NCBI GenBank assembly: GCA_022605405.1
Contig: JABYQQ010000013.1
Location: 682,001-746,000, forward strand
DNA from: Earliella scabrosa
Taxonomy: Eukaryota > Basidiomycota > Agaricomycetes > Polyporales > Polyporaceae
DNA length: 64,000 bases
Direction of reading: 5' to 3'
Shown: positions 55,989 to 64,000 of the stretch, piece by piece
Layout: every line of letters begins with the position of its first letter
Numbering within the stretch: position 1 is the first letter of the stretch
Program-made: the position numbers and the translations under genes
The notes under the pieces: generated by a model
Database searches by the model: none
Told to the model about the DNA's origin: nothing
The model's input: the letters and a program-made list of their open reading frames with translations, nothing else

Positions 55989-58900
55989 ATGGCTATGGCA
56001 TCGGTGAATGAGTCTAGGTGAGTGCATTCGGCCCTAGTTAGCCGATCCTGCCTAATTGCCGATAGAAGTGACGACTCGCAAGCGAGCCAGCTTCTCGCCG
56101 CAGCCCTGCGCCCGAGAGTTGCTTGCACAACTCCGTCTCTACCCCTTCCCCATGAAGAGTCCCATTCGGGATCCCTCGATGGATCACTCCAGTCTAGCGG
56201 CGCTTCCGTTCATTACCATATGCACGGTCTTGTAGCTACACAATCCCAATCGATATTCAGTAGCGACGACCAACCCATCCTTGAAGGCTCTCAGAAGGAG
56301 AACACGCCCGCATCCTGGGACAAGAATAGAGCGTCACCCACTCGCATCTCTTCTCCTCTCAGCTCTCCTACCCGTCCACCAGCAGAAGCTTCAAACACTG
56401 TTGAGCTCAAAGAGACTACCCAAAACGTCCCTCCTCCCACCAAGGAGTTGCCTGAGAAGCCTTGTACTAAAGACCTTGGTAATCGGACAAACGGCGTTGT
56501 CACCCCAGTCAAAGGCCCTAAAGCCGTCTCTTTCATATCCCCTTCCCGCTCCGCTCCGCGCCCCCAAGGTGTTATAGATCGCTTCTCCACTGTTCCTGCT
56601 CGCCAAATGCCACCTCCACCCACAAGACCGAGATCCCCTTCCCCCGCATCGCAAGACTCATTCGCCGGGCCACTACCTCAGCCCGATCCAGTGAAGGCTT
56701 TCATCGCGCAAGCGAAGAACTTCACCATTCCATTGTCTCAGCTTGGCGAAGATTCTCAGTCTGTTTCAGACGAAGAAGGCCCGCCGCCCGTTGCTTCATC
56801 TGTATGGCCTCGTGGACCTTCCTCCCCACGGGGCAAAATTCTTGTGGTCGGCACGCCTTCTAACTCATCCCATGATTCTCAATCCCAGCGGCAGGCAAAG
56901 CTATCGCAGCCGTACCAGCAGGCTGACTCTCAGGAAGGACATGGCGACGCCCCCGACTCATTTCCTCAGGCGCAACCTCGTACGCTTGACATGTTTGAAT
57001 ACCTGGATCAGCCGACGCAGGAGGAAAGTGCTCCTACCCAAGAGGATGATGCTATCCCACACACCAGACCTTCGTCCCCTGGTGCATCCACGGAGCCCAC
57101 TTCGTCTTATCAACGTCTTCTCGGATCTTCCCCATATGCGGCCCACCCTGGCGACGACACCCCTCCCACTCAAATCGTCACCCAGTCCACCCAACCCGCC
57201 GATGAAACCCCTCCCACTCAAATTGCCTCAGTGGACGTATCAACGATCGCCCGTGAGCATGACTATTATAACGAGAATGGACAATACGAATTTCCGGCTA
57301 TCCCTTCGGAAGCACGTTCCAACACCGCATCACGACTGTCTGACCGGCGCGGACTATTCGCCCTCATACCGCCAGAAAAGCGTCATCGTTACATGCACAT
57401 CAAGCCGGAGCCGGGCCCTTTTATCCAGGACTACAGTCACGTTCCGACGCAGGAGACGCAACTCGCCGATGCACCCGGGAGTCCAGTGGAGCAAACTCAA
57501 GCCTTGGAGACAATTGAGCATACACAGCCCTCAGACGTTGCCGTCAACGGCAGTGCCATCTCAACCTTTCCGAAGCGGAGCTTGCCGCCTGCGAACATCG
57601 CTCTTCAGGCTCGTGGACTTCGGTCTACGAACCCCCCAACGCCGCAATCCCCAGACGCGCGAATTGTGCCAGACTCGGAAGGAGCGGAACCCACCCAAGT
57701 GGTGAGCTCACCCCCTCCATCCACTCGACGCAGACTTCCGTCAGCCTCTCCTCTTGCTACTCCTCAGCGCGAGATGAAGTCCCGGCCTCGGCATCTACAG
57801 TCAGAGGATGAAGTACTTCAGGCGGTCGCTGTTGCAGAGCCATCAATACCCGCAATCGAAGAGGAGGAAGAGGGGACAGAACCGGAGGATGAGGAACGGC
57901 CGCGACCCTCCTCTCCCGCGCCTCGGGAAGAGGAAGAGGTAGATGCTCCTGCTATGCACGAAGAGGAGGAAGAGGAGGAAGAGGAGGAGGAAGTCCCTTT
58001 GGCCGCAGCCGTACGTTCTAGCAGAGCGAAGGGCAAACAGAAGGCCGCCGCAGCACCCTCCAATCCCGCCATATCTTCTCCGGTCGCCGCCAGAGGGCAA
58101 GGGGCCAAACCTCCCCAGTCTCCATCGAAGAACGGGATCAACCGTGACGCGATCGCTGTTCAGCGGAGTAGGTCCTGGAAGGACGCAGTGATCCCGTCGT
58201 CAGACCCACAGGAGCGCCACGAGGATGCGAAAGCTGCGACGTCGAAGAAGAGGTCCAAGAAGCCAAAGACGCCTATTCCCCAGCCCATCAGGACGCGCGC
58301 ACCTCGTGCTGCGAAACTCGCTGCCCGGGGTAAGCTCTATGAGAGTCCTACGGAGGATGAGGATGAGGAGGATGAAGATGCTGATGTCCCCGACAATGCC
58401 TCCGACGACCACGACACTGTACCGGCCGAAGACGAGATGGATGTTGATCCTCCGGACGTGAAACCCACACATCCACCTCGTAACAACAAGCGGAAGCGCA
58501 CTGCTTCCTCGTCGTCCCGCAAGGTACCCTCGAGGACGATTGTGAAGGAGGAGTCTGCAACGCCTCTGCGTCCAGCAAAGCGTGTGAAGACCGCCTCCGC
58601 TGCGCATAGTACGGGTACCCATACCCCTACACGAGTCTACGCGCTCCACAAGTCAACAGCGCGGTACTCCTCGGGCGTTGTCGAGGAGGTGATAGGGACG
58701 AAGTACAAGATCAAGTTTGACGGCGGGGATGAGGCTATCCTGGAGCTCAAACATATCCGTCTCTGTCAGCTGAAGCCTGGCGACCACGTCCTGTACGACG
58801 TGAATTGCCCCCAGAAGGCCACGATTGTCGGCGTGCCGGAGTGCACGAACATGGGCTATGATGCTGACGATCTGGTCACCATCGAGCTTGACGATGAGGT

Positions 58901-60003
58901 ATCTGACGTCCAAGTCCAGAACATCATGATTGCGTCGCGTACGGTGACGGCAGACTGGAACGATCGTTCTCTGGCCGAACACACCATCGTTCCCTTGGTG
59001 CGCCCGAGGAACTCCCGTGCCAGCCCAACTCCGAGCAGGTTCTCCGTCCCAAGCGAGGGCTCTGTGCGCGTCGGAGCGAAACGGTTGCTCGCAAAGACGG
59101 GTCTTGTCGTCACATCGTCGCCAGGCAATCCCGAGTGGTCGAACCAGAAAGATTCGCTGATGGCGTCGGTCAAGCGTCTTGGTGGCGTCTTTTTGGACGA
59201 CTGGACGAACTTGTACACGATGGAGGGCTCGCTTGCCTTGAAGGGTCAACGGTGGATCCTCACCTCGGCAGACATCCAGTGGAGAAAGGTCAAGGACATC
59301 GATCGCCTGTTCTTGATCTCGGATGATCATAACCAGAAGCCGAAATTCCTCATTGCGCTTGCACTGGGCATCCCCTGTGTCTCAGTGAATTGGCTGAAGG
59401 CTATCGTGACTGAGGTACGTGTGCCTTTGCTGGGGATAGATCACAGCGCTGACTTGAGCAGCAGCAGGAGAACAAGACTTGGTGGTCGTATCTCTTGCCG
59501 GCTGGCTACTCGGAACAACTGGGTGCTCGCGTGTCTCAGACAATCGACCTGGACTGGGGCAACAGCATCCACCACATCACCGAGATCACGGACAATCTAG
59601 TCCCGCACAAGGTTTTCGCCGACCTGTCCATTTTGTGCATCTCGTCCGACTTCGTGCCTTATCGGCAGAAGGGTAAGAAGGTGCGTTCCGATTCTGTATC
59701 CATATCTTATAGTACGTCCACTGACTATGCGATCATATGCAGAGTGCCAACGATGCCCAGAGGAAGGAAGCAGCCGAAATGGTACCCCGCATCGTCCTCT
59801 GCATGGGCGCGGCGACCGTCGAGGCCGTCTCTGATCGCAAGTTTGCGAGCCGGAAACTGAAAGACTACGACTATGTCGTCGTCCGTGACGATGCCGACAC
59901 CAGTTCATTCCAAGATGTCAATAATTGCGTCAACGTTAGCTGGGTCAAGGACTGTCTCATCTCGGGGAGACTCCTCGCCCATTCCGGACAACCACGTTCT
60001 TAA
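55989..60003 (+). CDS. Rad9/Crb2/53BP1-type DNA-damage checkpoint mediator (Tudor + tandem BRCT)
   Basis: Exons join(55989..56017, 56066..59414, 59462..59680, 59743..60003) give 1285 aa. Such proteins bind damaged chromatin through methyl-histone and phospho-H2A marks and activate checkpoint kinases. The first about 540 residues are disordered and full of SQ/TQ sites (for example PTQIVTQSTQPADETPPTQI), typical ATM/ATR targets. A very acidic run follows at about 610-660. The Tudor domain begins near residue 866 (YALHKSTARYSSGVVEEVIG, then KYKIKFDGGDEAILELKHIR). Tandem BRCT domains fill about 1012-1285: LLAKTGLVVTSS, GIPCVSVNWLKAIVTE, then KLKDYDYVVVRDDADT and CVNVSWVKDCLISGRLL. The second ATG at 55995 is also possible. 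No frameshift was seen. Confidence 0.92.
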
Positions 60004-60434
60004 TTTCTAATGTTATTGTACTACAAGAGCTACATCTTGATGGAGGTATGCATGGAAGATGTTGCTAGTCGTGTTCTCATTTGCTATACCACGATCTTGC
60101 TCAGCTAATGGCTATCGTACTCCCCTTGCATTGGTTGCATGCTCTCTTGACTACACTTAGTGCGTTTGTGTACATGTACGACACTTGGCTGTATACATAT
60201 CGTTTCTTGTTTGTTTGCTTCAGATGATCTGGGGAATTCAGCGGCGGCAGCTGTACTACTGAAGGTGCAAAACCAATACATATACCGCAGCACTGGGCAG
60301 GGATGTTGCCCCGGGCGCCTAAGCGCGTTCGCACTTGGGACGCGTTCAGTGTCACGCGCGTACGTTCGCGTTCCTCCTTCCTCTCCCCTCTCAGCTCTTG
60401 CTCCTGCGCGTTCTCCAACTCGTTCTGCGGGGTC
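60004..60434. other. Intergenic region Crb2-like - chromodomain gene
   Basis: About 430 bases between tandem genes, starting AT-rich (3' flank) and ending with a CT-rich leader before the next ATG. No gene seen. Confidence 0.5.
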
Positions 60435-63038
60435 ATGGGTGAAGGCGAATACGAAGTTGGTGAGTCATCGTACCTTCTCTAAGCACAGCAGCCTAGATGC
60501 AAGCGAATTCGCCTATAGAGTCGATCCTCAGCGCGAAGGTACAAGTAGTCCGTAGAGGGAAGAAGGAATGGGTGAGTTGGCTCTACCTTCATTCGAATAT
60601 CCCCCGCTGACCACCGAGCGTGCGGTGTAGCGTTATTGGGTCAAGGTGAGCTCGTTCAGACTTAATATTGAAGGAGTGGTAGCACTCAACAGCGATCCTG
60701 GATGTAGTGGAAGGGGTTCGGCATTGCGGACAACACGTACGTTTTTAGTCTCGAGTGCATCATTGCCACGGATTGTCTTCCTCCGTCGCAACAAGCGCAA
60801 CGTCCCCCTTACTTTCGTCCATCCACAGCTGGGAACCGGCGACGTCCTTCCAGGGCGGTTCAGAACATTTCATCCAGCACTTCTGGGGACGGGTCAACAC
60901 CAGCGGTCGGGACCCCGAGAAGATCAACGACTTCAAGGCTGATGAGGAGTTCTTCCCTTCTGGCCCTCCTCGTGAGTCAGAGTCAAGTTTGCCCCTATAA
61001 GTTGCTAAATGACTGACTGTTTACAGGGCGTAAGAAGACTAAGCAGACCGAAGATGCAGAACCACTTCCCCCAACTCCGCCCAATGTTGACATCGCAGAC
61101 TCGGAGAACGAGGTGCGTTCGATCATTGAAGACGAAGTCGAAGAGGCCCCTGCAACACGCGGTAAACGTCGTCGCTCCTCCGTTGGTGCCGACCACCCCG
61201 AGGCAGTTGCTCCTAAGCGCAAACGCAGGGGTCCCCCTGGAATCCCAGCTGCCCAATTTGACGGAGCAAACGAGAAGGAGGGAACTATCGCCACGAAACG
61301 TTCAGCCTCCAACCGCCGTGCAGAACCCTCTGGCGCTGGGCCTTCGGAGGATGCCCCGCCGTCAACCTCCCGACGTTCGTCCCCTCGTAAACGTGGAAGA
61401 CCTCCGAAAGCGACTCCACAAGCATCGACCTCGGCCGATGAGCTATTGCTAGTCTCGCCATCGAAGAAGGGGCGAGGACGGCGCGGGAAGAAGGACGGTT
61501 CCTCGCCGGAGAACGCTATGGATGTCGACGAGGGGCCGGTTGCTCCCCCAAGTCCCTTCGGAGAAGCGAGTATCTTGAATCTTGAGACCGTTCCGGATAC
61601 GCTACCTGAAATAGCGGAACCGGCTGTGCCAGACACTCCTGCGCCAGACCCATCTTCGGAGATGCCCCCGCCTCTGCCTCTACCTGCACACCGCGTGCGA
61701 GCCGCCAATCCTCGTATCAAGCAGACAGACGACCCAAACTTGACTGAGACTCATGGCGCGATTGCTGTTAAGGCCCAATTCATGAAACGCGGTCCTGTCG
61801 ATGGAGACGGCAGTGGCGAGGTCAGCCGTTCAGCACGTGTGTCCCGCTCAAGAGCAGGTCCTGGCCGGTCCTCTGACGGACTCCTGGTCGGGGGATCGCG
61901 CCTCATCGTACAGAAGGGGAAATTGACCACCGTCAAGCCACGAAAGGCGAAGAATGTGCAAGAAGAGGTGCCAGCGGTGCCAGCGGAACCGGAGGCAGTA
62001 GACACTCACGAACAAGTGGAGCTCCTCGTAGCTGAGCCCACGTCTCCTCCCACCGCTCAGGATTTATTCAAGGCTGCTGGTTTCACCGCGACCGAAGGCG
62101 ACCTCCCGGATTTCGAGGCAGATGCTGAGGGCGAGATCGATCCCGACTATGTTATGGTTCCCGAGTAAGCGGTCATGTGTGTGTTCTGCCTCGGTAGCTA
62201 ACATCCATGCAGGCCTTCACAAGTCCCCGGTTCTTCGGCAGGGACTACGGATTCTACAACTCCTCAAGTTGTGTTAGAAGCTAGACCTGTAACTTTTGCA
62301 AGCCGTATGTCCGCCGCTCTGAATCAAACCACTATTTTTGGGCCGCTGTGAGTATCCGTGCTAAGACTCTTGATTCGCTTGTTCACTCAATACCGATCAT
62401 CCCAGCGCGCTTGGGTTCATGGGAGCTCGCTCTCAGGTTGAAACTGATTCATCGCAGACGTGAGTACATCACTAAAGCGCAATGAACCCTTTCTCATGCC
62501 GAGCCATTAGTTCCGAGCCGAAGAAGTATGCTTTATATCTCAACCTGGATCCAGCGGTATCACTCCCGATTGCGCTCAAGGACGTCCGTGCGTCTCAGTC
62601 CTTCCTCGACGGTCTCGATGGTTCAGCGCGCAACCCCACCGGGAAGTTCTACAAGGATCAGCATGCCATCGCCTTGGTGGACACTCTCGCTGCTCAAGGC
62701 AACTATGCGAGAGTTACGTTGAACATTGGCTCCTCCGACGAGCATCGACAACATTTCGAGCGTTTCATTGCTCGTCTACAGGGCGGGGAGCTGGTGCGTT
62801 GTACTTTGTGGCGTCGAACGATAAACTCGCTCACCATTGTCTCCTGCAGTTCATCCAGATGAACCGCGCCGAGACACTCGTCATGTGCGCATCCGACAAC
62901 CCTGTGTTGACCCAGAAATTGGGTTTCCCCGTCCAGCTAGTCGGGTTGGGAGACACAGCGGTCGTTGCGCATGTTAATATCGAACATCTCTCTCAATATG
63001 CGGAGGCGGCCGCGCACGCGGACAACACTCGGTGGTAA
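60435..63038 (+). CDS. Chromodomain protein, likely methyl-lysine histone reader
   Basis: Exons join(60435..60459, 60519..60571, 60631..60645, 60708..60736, 60829..60971, 61027..62164, 62213..62347, 62406..62459, 62511..62793, 62850..63038) give 687 aa. The chromodomain at residues 4-55 is split over five exons, one only 15 nt: EYEVESILSAKVQVVRRGKK, then EWRYWVKWKGFGIADNTWEP. The three aromatic-cage positions are kept (Tyr in EYEVE, Trp in VKW, Phe in KGF). A helix QGGSEHFIQHFWGRV follows, then about 400 basic and Pro/Ser-rich residues with AT-hook-like KRGRPPKA and SKKGRGRRGKKDG. The C-terminal about 160 residues are globular (EPKKYALYLNLDPAVSLPIA to KLGFPVQLVGLGDTAVVAHV); I do not recognise this domain, and it is not a chromoshadow domain. 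A role in heterochromatin is inferred from the chromodomain. Confidence 0.88.
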
Positions 63039-63734
63039 ACAGTATGTACGATGTACTATCTCTTGCAATCCCCGCTGTGCTTGCTATGATTGTTGCTGCT
63101 TCATCGATTACGGTACGATCCACTGCGTGTTGGTTCTATGATCACACATAATCCAACATGCATTTGGCGACGACGTTCGACTGTCACTTCCGTCGGCAGT
63201 GTGCTTATGTGTTGCTAAGAGAAAGGGGGTTTGACCGTCGCATACATCGTTGACGTAGTTCTTCCGCGGCGTTCGCTCAGTTGCGGTTTGTCGTCTTTAG
63301 ACGACGCTTCTAACGCAGCGTCTCTCTGCTTCTTCCTATCCAAAACAGCAACGGGTATGACTCGCGAGTGCGTTTGCATACCGACACATGGCATCCGCAT
63401 CGTAAGCACTGCAGGACCAACTCGATGGTCCATGTTTCATGAGCGCTAAGAGCTCCCTCCTTCCCAATTCCCTGGTCGGCCAGGGGCGTCTCAACTCCCG
63501 CATCTGTGCGTGTGCACGGGCTCTGCCATAGGGTGAGCGTTCATGTTGAGTAACCTGAAGGATATTCGACTTCATAGGAAGGTGGAGGGGGTGTTCGAAG
63601 AGAAAATACGAGCGTTGTCACTCCACAGGTCACACAAGCTGCAAGGTCTGCCATTTTCGGACTCTAGCCCCGCGTTTGATTCCATGAATGCAGGCTGCAT
63701 AGATGACCGACACTAGTATTGCACGGCGGGCCTG
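63039..63734. other. Convergent intergenic region
   Basis: About 700 bases between the chromodomain gene and the 3' end of the partial gene on the opposite strand. No recognised gene. Both 3' untranslated regions should lie here. Confidence 0.5.
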
Positions 63735-64000
63735 TCACAATTTGGCTAGAGAGTCCACATCCCCGGCTAGATAATGCAGTGCGGCCTCGCGACACTCGTC
63801 CATGAACTCCTCCATGTCTGCTCGCGCATATACATTTGCATCGTACATGCTCATCATCCCGATCTGGTCGCGCTCTGTCCCGTTTCCCAGCGTGAACATC
63901 GTCGGTCTGGCATGGAGGTGCGTCTGCGCATCGACAATGCGTAGGAGTGCGTCCGCGTCAGGTATTACTGGGGGTATGGCCGGAGGAGCCGCTCCACTCT
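63735..64000 (-). CDS. C-terminal part of an unidentified protein (5' end beyond window)
   Basis: Minus-strand open frame entering from the right edge and ending in TGA at 63735-63737. It has no ATG of its own within the window that need be the start. About 88 residues are visible: Pro/Ala-rich at first, then LLRIVDAQTHLHARPTMFTL, RDQIGMMSMYDANVYARADM, EEFMDECREAALHYLAGDVD, ending SLAKL. The composition and third-base GC bias look coding and the helix-rich end looks folded, but I do not recognise the family. Reading frame is moderately sure; identity is unknown. Confidence 0.6.
   Translation of the reverse strand, partial: SGAAPPAIPPVIPDADALLRIVDAQTHLHARPTMFTLGNGTERDQIGMMSMYDANVYARADMEEFMDECREAALHYLAGDVDSLAKL

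Noticed and set aside
57818..58141. Ser-rich frame on the minus strand
   Set aside because: It is antisense to the acidic stretch of the Crb2-like gene.
1..64000. CRISPR arrays, phage genes or bacterial operons
   Set aside because: None seen. The spliced genes and protein families are fungal throughout.

Overview
This is a eukaryotic window from a filamentous basidiomycete, most likely an Agaricomycete. Genes are compact, GC-rich and split by many short GT-AG introns of roughly 47-70 bases. Exons can be tiny, down to 4 nt. Several families point the same way: a DUF7918 protein, a basidiomycete-type FKS1 glucan synthase, and proteins with long Ser/Pro-rich tails. I saw no rRNA, convincing tRNA, CRISPR array, prophage or recognisable transposon. 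The species cannot be named from the sequence alone.

Layout, left to right. 0-8 kb: GID4, a substrate receptor of the GID/CTLH ubiquitin ligase (minus, cut by the left edge), then about 3 kb of hard-to-read GC-rich DNA with one weak multi-exon candidate and a decayed exon/intron duplication, then a 14-TM MFS drug/metabolite exporter (minus). 8.8-14 kb: Ran GTPase (plus), an unrecognised gene (minus) and a PTC7-type mitochondrial PP2C phosphatase (plus). 14.8-24 kb: FKS1 1,3-beta-glucan synthase and GAA1, a GPI transamidase subunit (both plus). 24-31.4 kb: TAF7 (minus), then the mitochondrial import component SAM37/metaxin, the deubiquitinase OTU1 and a class II AP endonuclease (all plus). 32.7-42.3 kb: a nucleotide-sugar transporter (plus), the proton-pumping NAD(P) transhydrogenase NNT (minus, 21 exons) and a DapA-family aldolase (minus). 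43.5-48.5 kb: PUS4/TruB pseudouridine synthase, an aldo-keto reductase and a Cys-rich single-TM protein (all minus). 49.5-64 kb: DUF7918 protein, CHMP7 (ESCRT-III), a His-rich single-TM protein (minus), a Rad9/Crb2/53BP1-type checkpoint protein, a chromodomain protein, and the tail of a gene running off the right edge (minus).

Most loci are ordinary housekeeping genes and there is no clear gene cluster. Loose themes are cell wall and surface (FKS1, GAA1, nucleotide-sugar transporter, two single-TM proteins), mitochondria (PTC7, SAM37, NNT, perhaps the AP endonuclease), genome maintenance and chromatin (AP endonuclease, Crb2-like, chromodomain protein, TAF7) and ubiquitin (GID4, OTU1).

Exon joins were worked out by hand from splice signals, reading phase and remembered family conservation. 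Where a join is given with an aa total, the summed exons are divisible by three. No previously undescribed system was established. The best leads are a 4-nt internal exon in NNT, divergence of the FKS1 drug-resistance hot spots, two in-frame starts in the AP endonuclease, paired CxxC motifs in GID4, recurrent TACTAGTA palindromes, and the unexplained region at 1.6-4.7 kb.
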